Shown one piece after another: positions 1 through 8,246 of a stretch of DNA of 64,000 bases. A program made the translations under genes and the position numbers. This stretch comes from JASLDZ01 sp965199975 (GTDB lineage: Bacteria > Pseudomonadota > Alphaproteobacteria > Caulobacterales > Caulobacteraceae). Each line of letters opens with the position of its first letter. Position 1 is the first letter of the stretch. The notes beneath the pieces are model-generated. The model did not search any database. It was not told the origin of the DNA and saw only the letters and a list, made by a program, of their open reading frames with translations. The stretch is from NCBI GenBank assembly GCA_965199975.1, contig OZ241340.1, positions 1,488,001 to 1,552,000 of the forward strand. The letters run 5' to 3'.

Positions 1-57
1 CCGCGACACCACAGGTGCGGCATCATCGATCGCGCCAGGATAGTCGGCGAAGCTCAT
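1..57 (-). CDS. N-terminal 19 codons of an unidentified protein, cut by the window edge
   Basis: The minus strand has ATG at 57 preceded by AGGAGA at a good distance, and opens a frame (MSFADYPGAIDD...) that runs off the left edge. Only 19 residues are visible, too few to name a family. It lies 19 bp downstream of the stop of the truncated AEC transporter on the same strand, so the two could be co-transcribed. The start is supported by the ribosome binding site; the function is unknown. Confidence 0.5.
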   Translation of the reverse strand, partial: MSFADYPGAIDDAAPVVSR

Positions 58-76
58 GATCGGTCTCCTGACGAAC

Positions 77-460
77 TCAGCGCGTTTGACCCACCTGCCC
101 GGGGCGGGCCGTTGCAACGTCAAACGAGCGAAGTCCACGCGTTTTCCTTATGGAGGCTTCAGCCGCGTAGTGATGGAACAGCACGCGCCCGATCAGAACG
201 ACGGTGCCCCAGACCGCGGCCACCACGATCGCCAACGCGTAGAACAGCGGCGCTTCCGCAACCAGCGCCTCCCGCGAGACCAGTGCCGTGCTGACGAACA
301 AGCTGGCCGGGAGAGCGAAATCGATTACTAGGGTAGTGATCACCGCTACCGCGTCCTTGGGAAAGGCCTGCGCGCGCCCCGCCCCGTGGCCGAGCGCCAG
401 CATGAACAGCATCGGCAGCAGCGCACCTGCCTTGGTAGTCAGCAAAGCGGGCTCCTCCAT
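77..460 (-). pseudogene. Truncated AEC-family (auxin efflux carrier-like) transporter
   Basis: About 127 codons resemble only the N-terminal part of AEC permeases, which normally have about 300 residues and ten membrane helices. Visible are a first helix around LLPMLFMLALGHGAG, the typical DFALPASLFVSTALVS segment of helix 2, and a third helix (LFYALAIVVAAVWGTVVLIG). After that the frame continues into an arginine-rich, non-membrane tail (KTRGLRSFDVATARPGQ) and stops. The remaining helices are missing, so this is a gene remnant and not a working carrier. The chosen ATG at 460 has no convincing ribosome binding site. It sits in the decayed part of the integrated island. Confidence 0.6.
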
Positions 461-686
461 CTGTGGTGAGCAGGGACTTGCCTGCTGGGCAGGATAATAG
501 CCGGCGCCAGACTTTGAGCAGCGCTTTCTGCTTTCCCGTGACGACTGGCTCGTCCGGCCATTTATGCATCGTGATCCCAACCGATTGGTTCCTGACCAAG
601 CGCGTGAGACGGCCGTTCTCTCGACAGAATTGCCAACACGCCACGGATTGCGCAAATCTTCCGGTGAATCAGGCGGGAGAGTGCCG

Positions 687-1667
687 ATGATCGATCGCAG
701 AAGCACCCTCGCGGGTCTGGTCGTACTGCCGTTCGCGCCGGTAGCATCGGCGTCGGTTCCCGGTTTCAGTAGGGAGATGGAGCATATGAAGCACATTTCG
801 ACCGACACGCTCGACATCGGCTACCTCGAGTTCGGTCCCGCCAATGGTCCTCCCGTTATCCTGCTTCACGGTTTTCCCTACGACGCGCGCGCCTATGACG
901 GAGTAGCCGAAAGACTGGGAGCCGCGGGTGAGCGGTGCATCGTTCCTTTCCTGCGCGGTTACGGCCCGACACGCTTCCTGCGCCCGGACACCTTCCGCTC
1001 CGGTCAGCAAGCGGCGCTCGGCACCGACCTGAAAGCGATGATGGACGCGCTGGGCCTGCAACGGGCGGTGCTGGCGGGCTATGACTGGGGTGGCCGCGCC
1101 GCCTGCGTCGTCGCCGCGCTCTGGCCCGAGCGCGTCGCGGGGCTCGTCACCTGCGGAACCGCCTATAACCTCCAGAGCCTCGCCACCGCGACCAAGCCGA
1201 TCGATGCGCAAGCGGAGCGCCGCCATTGGTACTGGTTCTATCTCAACTCCGAGCGCGGCAAGGCGGCGCTCAGCGACGACCGGCGGACCTTCTGCGAAGC
1301 GCTCTGGCGCGATTTCTCGCCGACCTGGAAGTTCGATGACGAGACCTATGCCCGCACGGCCGCCTCGTTCGACAACCCGGATTTCGTCGCGGTGGTGCTC
1401 CACTCCTACCGGGTTCGGATCGGCGCGGTGCCGGGCGATCCCGCGCTGGAGCCGATCGAGCGGCAGCTCGCCCGAGAGCCTAAGATCACGGTCCCGACGA
1501 TCGCGCTCGCGGGCGCGGACGACGGAGTCGATCCGCCCGCGCCAGCCGAAAAGGTCGAGCCGCATTTCTCGAACCTGAAACGCTACACCACACTGCCGGA
1601 CATCGGGCACAACCTGCCCCAGGAGGCCCCGGCAGCGCTCGCCGATGCCGTGCTGGAGCTCGGCTGA
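687..1667 (+). CDS. Alpha/beta hydrolase, epoxide hydrolase/haloalkane dehalogenase-like, possibly Tat-exported
   Basis: 326 residues with the alpha/beta hydrolase fold. The oxyanion motif HGFP is followed by the nucleophile elbow GYDWGG, which places Asp133 as nucleophile, as in epoxide hydrolases and haloalkane dehalogenases; the catalytic His is likely His308 in GHNLPQEAP. ATG 687 follows GGGAGAG and gives a twin-arginine-like signal (DRRSTLAGLVVLPF) ending near ASASVPG, which would send the enzyme to the periplasm. A second ATG at 786, with GGGAG before it, would give a cytoplasmic form beginning MKHISTDTLDIGY; I cannot decide between them. The stop is 1 nt before the lactonase-like start, so the two genes are probably translationally coupled. 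The substrate is unknown. Confidence 0.8.
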   Translation: MIDRRSTLAGLVVLPFAPVASASVPGFSREMEHMKHISTDTLDIGYLEFGPANGPPVILLHGFPYDARAYDGVAERLGAAGERCIVPFLRGYGPTRFLRPDTFRSGQQAALGTDLKAMMDALGLQRAVLAGYDWGGRAACVVAALWPERVAGLVTCGTAYNLQSLATATKPIDAQAERRHWYWFYLNSERGKAALSDDRRTFCEALWRDFSPTWKFDDETYARTAASFDNPDFVAVVLHSYRVRIGAVPGDPALEPIERQLAREPKITVPTIALAGADDGVDPPAPAEKVEPHFSNLKRYTTLPDIGHNLPQEAPAALADAVLELG

Positions 1668-1668
1668 G

Positions 1669-2469
1669 ATGGTGGCCGCTGCACCGGACGCGCCCGAATA
1701 CGAGGTCTACGCGATCAAATACGCCGAGGCCGATGCGCTGCCGCCCGGCAAGGTGGCGATCGGCGCGGATCCGCACGCCTCGCCGTTCGACATGGCCTAT
1801 TATGTTTGGCTCATCCGTCGTGGCGATCGTGCGATCGTGGTCGACTCCGGGTTCAACGCGCGGTCGGGCGCGAAGCGAGGCCACCGGCTGCTCCGCTCGC
1901 CGGCGGACGGCATGCGCGCGCTTGGTGTCGAGCCGGACGCGGTCGAAACCCTGATCGTCACGCACCTACACTACGATCATTTCGGCAACGCCGACCTGTT
2001 CCCGGCCGCCACGCTGCACATTCAGGACAAGGAGGCGGCGTTCGCGACCGGGCGCTATATGCGCCACGCTTTCTTCCGTGACATGTACGAGGTGGACGAC
2101 GTGACGGGCTTCGTTCGCGACGTCTATGCGGGCCGCGTCGTGTTCCATGACGGGGATGGCGAGATCGCGCCGGGGGTGACGGTCCACCTCGCCCCCGGCC
2201 ATACGCCGGGCGTCCAGTTCGTCCGCGTGTGGACGCGGAGCGGCTGGCTCGTGCTGGCATCGGACGCCTGCCACTACACGTTCCTGCGCGAGCGAGAGGA
2301 AGTGTACCCGATCGTGTTCGATTCCGGCGGGCTGATCGAAACCTATGCCCGCCTGCGCTCGCTCGCCTCGTCGGACAAGTTGGTCATACCGGGGCATGAT
2401 CCGATAGTCATGCGGGAGTTCCCGGCTGCCGGCGAAGCCTTGGATGGAGTCGCCGTCCGCCTGGACTGA
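1669..2469 (+). CDS. Metallo-beta-lactamase-fold hydrolase resembling AHL lactonases (AiiA/AttM type)
   Basis: 266 residues, the usual size for N-acyl homoserine lactonases. The dinuclear zinc site is complete: HLHYDH gives His99, His101, Asp103 and His104, followed by His178 in APGHTPG, Asp199 in SDACHY and His243 in IPGHDP. The order and spacing match the AiiA/AttM subgroup, whose members open the lactone ring of quorum-sensing signals. A neighbouring subgroup hydrolyses other lactones, so signal degradation is inference. ATG 1669 lies directly after the stop of the hydrolase gene, suggesting that a pair of ring-opening hydrolases is made together. No LuxI or LuxR gene is visible in the window. 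Confidence 0.75.
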   Translation: MVAAAPDAPEYEVYAIKYAEADALPPGKVAIGADPHASPFDMAYYVWLIRRGDRAIVVDSGFNARSGAKRGHRLLRSPADGMRALGVEPDAVETLIVTHLHYDHFGNADLFPAATLHIQDKEAAFATGRYMRHAFFRDMYEVDDVTGFVRDVYAGRVVFHDGDGEIAPGVTVHLAPGHTPGVQFVRVWTRSGWLVLASDACHYTFLREREEVYPIVFDSGGLIETYARLRSLASSDKLVIPGHDPIVMREFPAAGEALDGVAVRLD

Positions 2470-2801
2470 CTCGTGACGAAGCCGCCCTAGGGAGCTGTTC
2501 GAAAATCGGACAACGATCACGTCGGTGGGTTCACGGGGATGAACGAAGGGCAGACGGTCGACAGCGGAAACCGCCTACGAAAGTCTACAAATGGGTTTCC
2601 ACCGCCTCAAAGCTGTCTGCAGAAGTCCCCGACGAATGTCGGCTATGGAGGAAACACCAAGCCGCCGCTTGCTAAGGACGAGGCAGGCTGATCAGATGAT
2701 GCTTATAGCCGTACATCAGAAGTTGAAGCCACGATAGCTACCGCCTCCGGGATGCGTTTCTCACCGCTTACGGAATCACCCCGCAATTGAGATGACTTGA
2801 G
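2470..2801. other. Non-coding stretch in the island, no gene seen
   Basis: About 330 bp between the lactonase-like gene and the next hydrolase. No frame on either strand has both a plausible start and family-like sequence, and the local GC content is low for the window. It presumably carries the promoter of the gene at 2802, but I see no clear -35/-10 pair, terminator hairpin or repeat. Confidence 0.5.
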
Positions 2802-3740
2802 ATGCCCGAATACGAGTTGCGAAGCGCTTCGTTCAGGAACGGCCCGAACGACATTGTCGGTGACCTCCGCGTTCCTGAGAACGGAACGGCTAAACCATTC
2901 GCCGCACTGGTGCTGGCAACCCCCGGCAGCAGCGTCAAGGAACAGATCGGGGCGGTTTACGGTGCTCGATTGGCGGAGCGGGGCTACGTGACCCTCACGT
3001 TCGACCCATCTCACCAAGGACAGAGCGGCGGTGAGCCGCGCGACCTCGAAGACCCTGCTACGCGCATCGAGGACATCCGTTGTGCCGTGGATTTTATGAT
3101 GACGCTGCCCTTCATCGATGAAGAGCGCGTGGGCCTGCTCGGTATTTGCGCGGGCGCGGGCTATGCCGTCAGCGCCGCCATGATCGAGCATCGGTTCAAG
3201 GCTTTGGGAACGGTGGTGCCCGTGAACATCGGCCGAGCCCGCCGCCAAGGTGCGCGGACTGCCGACGGGATCCGGAAGATGCTGGAGGAGGTGGGCCGAC
3301 AACGGACAGTCGAGGCCCGCGGAGGCGAACCACGACGCGACCCATGGATACCCGACAGCGCGGAAGCGGCGCAGGCGGCTGGCATCACGGATCGTGATCT
3401 GCTCGACGCCGTCGAATTCTACCGGACGCCGCGCGGGTTCAGCGAACACTCCACCAACCGGCGCTACTTCACGAGCTTGGGACCGATGATCGGCTTTGAC
3501 GCTTTCCACATGGTAGGGGAGCTTCTTACCCAACCGGTTCAAGTGATCGTCGCCGGGCGCCTTGGCACGACGTTCTCCTTTGCAGACGGCCAGACGCTGT
3601 TCGAGAAATCCAGCAACCGGCGGGGATTCCACGTCATCGAGGGTGCGGGGCATTACGACATGTATGACAAAGAGCCATACGTCACCGAGGCAGTAGACAA
3701 CCTTGACAGCTTCTTCGGACGCCATCTCAATGCCCAATGA
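2802..3740 (+). CDS. Alpha/beta hydrolase with a Cys nucleophile
   Basis: 312 residues. The beginning (an LATPGSS oxyanion region, then LTFDPSHQGQSGG) and the elbow GICAGAGY identify an alpha/beta hydrolase. The nucleophile position is Cys116 instead of the usual Ser, as in dienelactone hydrolases and a group of related uncharacterised hydrolases. His284 in GAGHYDMYD is the likely catalytic His. No signal peptide or membrane segment is seen, so it is probably cytoplasmic. ATG 2802 is preceded by a weak GAG-containing leader. It stands alone on the plus strand, with a non-coding stretch on both sides. The substrate is unknown. Confidence 0.75.
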   Translation: MPEYELRSASFRNGPNDIVGDLRVPENGTAKPFAALVLATPGSSVKEQIGAVYGARLAERGYVTLTFDPSHQGQSGGEPRDLEDPATRIEDIRCAVDFMMTLPFIDEERVGLLGICAGAGYAVSAAMIEHRFKALGTVVPVNIGRARRQGARTADGIRKMLEEVGRQRTVEARGGEPRRDPWIPDSAEAAQAAGITDRDLLDAVEFYRTPRGFSEHSTNRRYFTSLGPMIGFDAFHMVGELLTQPVQVIVAGRLGTTFSFADGQTLFEKSSNRRGFHVIEGAGHYDMYDKEPYVTEAVDNLDSFFGRHLNAQ

Positions 3741-3921
3741 TGATCGATGCGCTCACGTTGACCCGGAGCAAAGTGCGGCAGTTCGACGTTTTCTTATGAA
3801 TTGCCGGCAGTTCCTGGAGAGCACTCAAGCCGCGCTGAACAGCCGCTGACGGATCTTTGCTCGCCACCTTCTTTACAAATGCGGGGGCAAACGCGATCCC
3901 GAACGTGTCGGGGCGAAGGGA

Positions 3922-4800
3922 TCAATCTTCGACGACCGGCTTCAGCTCGTCCTCCACCCATCGCCGGAAATTGGTCGCGCCAATGATGGCGGTGGCACGC
4001 GACGCGACATTGTCCATGCCCTCCTCCTTGGCGCGCAGCATGTCGACATAGCCTTGCGCGAAGGCGTCGGTCAGCCCGCGCGCTATTGCGGCCTCCTTGT
4101 ACGCCTCGTACGTCTGGTGCTCGTATTGCACTTCCCGGCCAATCACATCTGACACGATTGCCGCCAGATCGGCGTAGGACAGCTCTTCGGGGCCGAGGAC
4201 CGGCACGTCCTGCTGCCCCGCCCAGTGGCGATCGAGCAGCAGGCTGGCGGCCGCGACGCCGGTGTCGCGTGCGGCGGTATGCGGCAGCTTCTTATCGGGC
4301 GCGATCGGGCCGATCATCCTGCCTTGCCGGATGGAATCGGCCTGGCGCAGCGCATTGTCCATGAAAGCCGGCAGTGCGAGTCCGCGCACAGCCGCCCCGG
4401 TCGAGCGCAGCAGATCGACCATGTGGATTGAGCCTGTCGCGTTGCCGGCACGCTCCTGCCACGGGGTGTCGCGGCCGAGCGTCGTGGCCGCGACGATATG
4501 AGGCACGCGGTGCCGTCTCATCGCCTCCGCCCCCGGCCGGGCAAAATCAACGGTAGCGGCGGCGGGGGTCGGCGACGGCGTGGGCGGGCACAGCCAGAAT
4601 ACCGCGTCCGCCCCCCGGAATGCCCGATCGACCACGGCCGCGTCGCCGTGCGACCCTTCCACCACCTCGACCCGGTCGCGCACATCGGGCGGCAGCCTGG
4701 CCGGGTCACGCACGATCAGGCGCGGCATCTCGCCCGCGTCGAGGAGATGGCGAACGACGTGCCGACCGATGTTGCCGGTGGGGGTAGTGACGACGATCAT
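3922..4800 (-). CDS. NmrA-like atypical SDR, NAD(P)-binding reductase
   Basis: 292 residues. It begins with a Rossmann nucleotide-binding loop of the atypical SDR type (TTPTGNIGRHV), followed by the NmrA-like order of segments: VRDPARLP, a DAVFWLCPP strand, then an AATTLGRD strand. Relatives include NmrA redox sensors and NAD(P)H:quinone oxidoreductases of the QorB type; many lack a catalytic Tyr, so a sensor role is possible. The gene is transcribed away from the AraC regulator at 4902, separated by about 100 bp that must hold both promoters. This is the standard layout for a reductase controlled by its divergent regulator. Confidence 0.8.
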   Translation of the reverse strand: MIVVTTPTGNIGRHVVRHLLDAGEMPRLIVRDPARLPPDVRDRVEVVEGSHGDAAVVDRAFRGADAVFWLCPPTPSPTPAAATVDFARPGAEAMRRHRVPHIVAATTLGRDTPWQERAGNATGSIHMVDLLRSTGAAVRGLALPAFMDNALRQADSIRQGRMIGPIAPDKKLPHTAARDTGVAAASLLLDRHWAGQQDVPVLGPEELSYADLAAIVSDVIGREVQYEHQTYEAYKEAAIARGLTDAFAQGYVDMLRAKEEGMDNVASRATAIIGATNFRRWVEDELKPVVED

Positions 4801-4901
4801 GGATGAAGGCTCCGCTTTGTCGGTCCCTCAAGATGGTCAAGCGTTCCCGCGCACTCTACCGTCGATCGTCGCCCGTTTCTTCGTCATCGTCCAGAAGTGC
4901 T

Positions 4902-5828
4902 ATGGATCCGCTGTCTGACATCCTCGCCATCCTCAAGCCGGCTAGCCACCTTACCTCCGGCATCGACGCCGGGGGTGATTGGGCGATCCGGTTCGGCAAC
5001 CGGCTGGGCACGATCAAATGCCACGCGGTGACGGCAGGCGGCTGCTGGCTGGCGGTGGACGGCGTAGAGGCGCCGGTCCGGCTCACGGTGGGGGATTGCA
5101 TCATCCTGCCGAGGGGACGTTCCTTCACGTTTGCGAGTGACATGGCCCTGCAACCGGCCGAAGCGCGCGACGTGCTCGCCGATGCTCAGCCAGGTGACGT
5201 GGTGCAGCACAACGGCGGCGGCGACTTCGCCTTTATCGGCACCCGCTTCGAGGTGGACAGCCGCAAGGCAGGCGCGTTGCTGGAAGCTCTTCCGCCCCTG
5301 GTCCACCTCGGCGAGACCGGGGATCGCGACGCGATGCGCTGGTGCATTGCGCAGATGATGGCGGAACTGCGCGGTGGCAGGCCGGGCGCCACGCTCGCCG
5401 TCCGGCATCTGGCACAGTTGATGCTGCTGCAGGCGTTTCGGCTCCACCTGTCGCGGCAGGGGAGCGGCCGCGTCGGCCTGCTCTACGCGCTGGCGGACCC
5501 GCATCTCGGCAGGGCGATCGAGGCGATGCACGCGGAGCCGGCGCATCGCTGGACGCTGGCCGAACTGGCGGGCCGGGCCGGGCTGTCCCGGTCAATCTTC
5601 GCGCAACGTTTTCGGGAGCGCGTCGGCCAGACGCCGATCACCTACCTGGCACAATGGCGGATGATGCTGGCAAGGGACAGGCTCACGAACGGTCGGGAAC
5701 CGCTCGGCACGATCGCGGTCGCGCTGGGCTATGAATCCGAGAATGCCTTCAATACGGCGTTCCGGCGCGTCGTTGGCTGTTCGCCTCGTCGCTATGCCCG
5801 TACCGAGAAGGGTGGCAGTCTCGGCTGA
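4902..5828 (+). CDS. AraC-family regulator with N-terminal cupin domain
   Basis: 308 residues from ATG 4902. In-frame codons back to 4803 give an unnatural Ser/Arg-rich leader, so I rejected that start. The first half is a cupin-like ligand domain (WLAVDGVEAPVRL, then GDCIILPRGRSF). The last 100 residues hold the two helix-turn-helix motifs of AraC proteins, including LAELAGRAGLSRSIFAQRF and IAVALGYESENAFNTAFRR, and the closing GCSPRRYAR. It is divergent from the NmrA-like gene, which it probably controls in response to a small molecule. The inducer cannot be told from the sequence. Confidence 0.85.
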   Translation: MDPLSDILAILKPASHLTSGIDAGGDWAIRFGNRLGTIKCHAVTAGGCWLAVDGVEAPVRLTVGDCIILPRGRSFTFASDMALQPAEARDVLADAQPGDVVQHNGGGDFAFIGTRFEVDSRKAGALLEALPPLVHLGETGDRDAMRWCIAQMMAELRGGRPGATLAVRHLAQLMLLQAFRLHLSRQGSGRVGLLYALADPHLGRAIEAMHAEPAHRWTLAELAGRAGLSRSIFAQRFRERVGQTPITYLAQWRMMLARDRLTNGREPLGTIAVALGYESENAFNTAFRRVVGCSPRRYARTEKGGSLG

Positions 5829-6033
5829 CCTTATCTGCTCCTTCCGGGCCTGGCCGGGGAGAACTTGCCGAGCCGATCGGTCCGGGCGACACTCCGTGCC
5901 GTCCCCCACGCCCCGTTGGCTCCAGCGCACGCAGGTCAAGTGTTCTGGAAGCAGAACAAGCATCGGTACTGACCGAGTTGCTCCTAGTCGGGAGTAACGG
6001 CTTGACAGCCTGTTTCGATGGGCCGGTTGCGGC

Positions 6034-7362
6034 TCAGTGTAGCTTGAGGGCGTCTACGTGCAGAGCGTCGACTGATGCGCAAATGACGAGAGCCGGTGTA
6101 AGACAGCCGGTGCGACGATCCGGCGCACTGCAATCGAGCATGTGCAACGCGACCTCGACGATGATCGCGGCCGTCGCCGTATAGCCTGGGTGCCCCGTTC
6201 CTTCGATCGTCGCCACGCCCACGGCGTTGTCCGCGCCGGTGGCGCGCGCCTCCACCGTCCACGCCCAATCTTCGAGATAAGAGTCGGAGGGTCCCGTGCC
6301 TGCTTCGGGCAGGATACGACGCAGACCCGCCGCAGCCGCTTCGCGTACTGGCAGCGGCAAGTCCGTTGCAGCGACGGCGAGGTGCTGCAATCCGCCCTTG
6401 GCCTTGGCGCGCAGCTTGTGGCCGAGCGCACCGCCTAGCGTTGCATCGCCCATGTCCTCGCCTTCCACATAGGGCGCGGGACGGTAAGGCGCGCTGCGTT
6501 CGGCCGCGAGCAGGGCGGCGGTGCGACGTATAACTGGCGGGTTCAGAAAGGCCACCGGCGGGACGGGTCCCAGCACGCGGCCATCGGCATCATCATCTCC
6601 GAAATGCAGCCGGTCTGACGCCGTTCCCTCGGCGGCACCCTTCGGGAGCAGCGCATCGGCATGCCCGACCAGCGATGCGTCGGGATCGTCCAGCATCGCG
6701 ACGATGCTCGCCAGCGTGCCTGCGGACACCTGCTGCTTGAACGGCACGCCCCCGTCCGGGCGGCGGGTGAAAGTGACGGTAACGACGACATCCTTGATCG
6801 GCTCGGAAGCGCCCGGGCCATCGGGACCCGCTCCGTCGCCCGCGGCCCGACGGCACGCGATCAAGGTGGTCAGATCGGCCGGCATCGCTTCCCAACCGGC
6901 CATCTGCACTATCTGTACGCCTGCGCGTTTTGCAGGCTCGTCGAACCGGTCGATGACCCGGCGCAACAGGGGTATCTCGCCACTCAGGTCGACATAAGAC
7001 GTGCCCGCGTCGACACAGGCGGCGATCAGGTTAGGCGCATTCTGCGTGTAGGGGCCGGCGAGGTTCAGCACCACCGCCGTCCGCCGCGCCAACGCCTGCA
7101 ACGACGCCGCGTCGTCGAGGTCCGCAACGACAATATCGACACCGTCCAGATCAAGCTCGGCCAACACCTTGGCCACTTCGTTGCGGTCGCGGCCAACCGC
7201 CGCCCAGCGCCGTTTGCCGTCCGGCGAACGCAGCAGTGTATCGATGCCTGCGACCTGTTTGACAACGAGACGCCCGGTGAGCCCCGTGGCCCCGAAGACG
7301 ACCAAGTCGAGGTCACGTTCGTTCGTGGCGCGACCGCTCGACTGCTCAGAAGCCTGGTTCAT
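6034..7362 (-). CDS. Saccharopine dehydrogenase-like NAD(P)-binding protein (trans-acting enoyl reductase type)
   Basis: 442 residues. The N-terminus has the Rossmann motif VVFGATGLTGRLV, followed by AVGRDRNEV and VLNLAGPYTQN, the pattern of the saccharopine-dehydrogenase-like group that includes mycobacterial trans-acting enoyl reductases. A conserved SYVDLSGEIPLLRRVID segment follows. True saccharopine dehydrogenase activity is unlikely, since there is no lysine-pathway context. ATG 7362 is preceded by AAAGGG. An upstream possible small gene ends with TGA overlapping this ATG. The gene is isolated in the island and its substrate is unknown. Confidence 0.75.
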   Translation of the reverse strand: MNQASEQSSGRATNERDLDLVVFGATGLTGRLVVKQVAGIDTLLRSPDGKRRWAAVGRDRNEVAKVLAELDLDGVDIVVADLDDAASLQALARRTAVVLNLAGPYTQNAPNLIAACVDAGTSYVDLSGEIPLLRRVIDRFDEPAKRAGVQIVQMAGWEAMPADLTTLIACRRAAGDGAGPDGPGASEPIKDVVVTVTFTRRPDGGVPFKQQVSAGTLASIVAMLDDPDASLVGHADALLPKGAAEGTASDRLHFGDDDADGRVLGPVPPVAFLNPPVIRRTAALLAAERSAPYRPAPYVEGEDMGDATLGGALGHKLRAKAKGGLQHLAVAATDLPLPVREAAAAGLRRILPEAGTGPSDSYLEDWAWTVEARATGADNAVGVATIEGTGHPGYTATAAIIVEVALHMLDCSAPDRRTGCLTPALVICASVDALHVDALKLH

Positions 7363-7709
7363 ACCTGTCGCCCTTTTGAAACGTTGCCGCGGCAGTCGGC
7401 GCAAACGAGCAAAGCGGCGCTGGTATCCTCTGATCGCTGCAACAGTTTCGCCGGCAGATGAAATCGCAGCAGGGAGCACGCCTTCGAAAGCGGCCGCTCC
7501 AGCCCATGCCTATGACAGTCGGGCGCACAGGAGAACGAGACATCCGTCGCCGCATCGAACTTGGAGAGCAGGTCGTTATAGGCGGCCCGTCCCCCAGGGC
7601 CCCCGTCAATGAGGAGCCGAGCTTCAACATCGCCCGGATGCCGGCCATTTTCGTCCGGTCGACCAAGCCCGCTTCGCGGCGATGAAGAGGCATCAAGCTG
7701 ATCTCCTCC
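7359..7709 (-). other. Doubtful small open frame, possibly a frameshifted gene
   Basis: The minus strand has a very strong Shine-Dalgarno sequence (AAGGAGGAG) 7 to 8 nt before ATG 7693, but that frame turns into arginine- and serine-rich noise. A second frame, open from 7709, has a plausible protein composition (for example AAYNDLLSKFDAATDVSF, then CSLLRFHLPAKLL) and ends in TGA 7359-7361, overlapping the ATG of the saccharopine-like gene, but it has no ATG, GTG or TTG near its beginning. The two together could be one small gene with a shift near 7600. No family is recognised. The rest of the gap up to 7801 shows nothing further. Confidence 0.25.
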
Positions 7710-7801
7710 TTAATTAAGGATATTCGCCGACGCCGGCTTACGTCATCGGTTCGAGCGTAGCGGTCGATCGCAGCCGCGGCCGTGCGATCAGCCGCGTACG
7801 T

Positions 7802-8173
7802 TCAAGACTGCGCAAGCGTGTGAGCCGTGATCGTATAGCCAAATGGGTCGCGGAACGCGAAGTAGCGGCCAAACGGCCCGTCCTTCGGCGCGAAGACGAT
7901 CGGCGTACCCCGCGCTACAAGGTGGTCATGCAAGTTGTCAGCGTCATCGCAGCCGAACCAGAGAGCGATGCCCCGGCCAAGTTCGTCTTTGTTTCCCAAG
8001 TCGGCCAAGGGTGTGCGCACGGCGAACGGGATTGGCTTCGTGTCGAACACGACGGCACCCGGCGGGCCGTTGGCGGCGACCTTCAGCCCGACGACCTCGG
8101 TGTAGAAGGTCCGTGCCGCCTCGAGGTCTTCGGCTTGAATGCCGATGAAATCCGGACCGATCAAATGGGGCAT
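7802..8173 (-). CDS. VOC-family (glyoxalase/bleomycin-resistance fold) protein
   Basis: 123 residues, the normal size for a single VOC domain. It begins IGPDFIGIQAEDLEAARTFY, the typical beta-alpha-beta start with an FY pair, and ends RYFAFRDPFGYTITAH, where the FRDP-FGY motif carries a metal or substrate ligand. Members include dioxygenases, isomerases and drug-binding proteins; the specific activity is not visible. It is divergent from the MarR gene at 8241, with 67 bp between them holding clear inverted repeats, so it is most likely the regulated target of that MarR protein. Confidence 0.85.
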   Translation of the reverse strand: MPHLIGPDFIGIQAEDLEAARTFYTEVVGLKVAANGPPGAVVFDTKPIPFAVRTPLADLGNKDELGRGIALWFGCDDADNLHDHLVARGTPIVFAPKDGPFGRYFAFRDPFGYTITAHTLAQS

Positions 8174-8207
8174 GACTGAGCTTTCCTTGGTTGACGCGAA
8201 ACCGTAC

Positions 8208-8246
8208 TGTCAGGTCACTGACATATATAAGGCCCCTGACATGTCA
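8208..8246. promoter_or_regulatory. Two palindromic MarR-type operators between the VOC and marR genes
   Basis: TGTCAG at 8208-8213 and CTGACA at 8218-8223 form a perfect 6-bp inverted repeat around a 4-base centre. A second palindrome, TGACATGTCA at 8237-8246, uses the same TGACA half-site and covers the marR start codon. An AT-rich TATATA (8224-8229), possibly a -10 element, lies between them. Paired palindromes in a short divergent MarR intergenic region are what autoregulation together with control of the neighbour would look like. That MarR binds here is inference. Confidence 0.65.
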
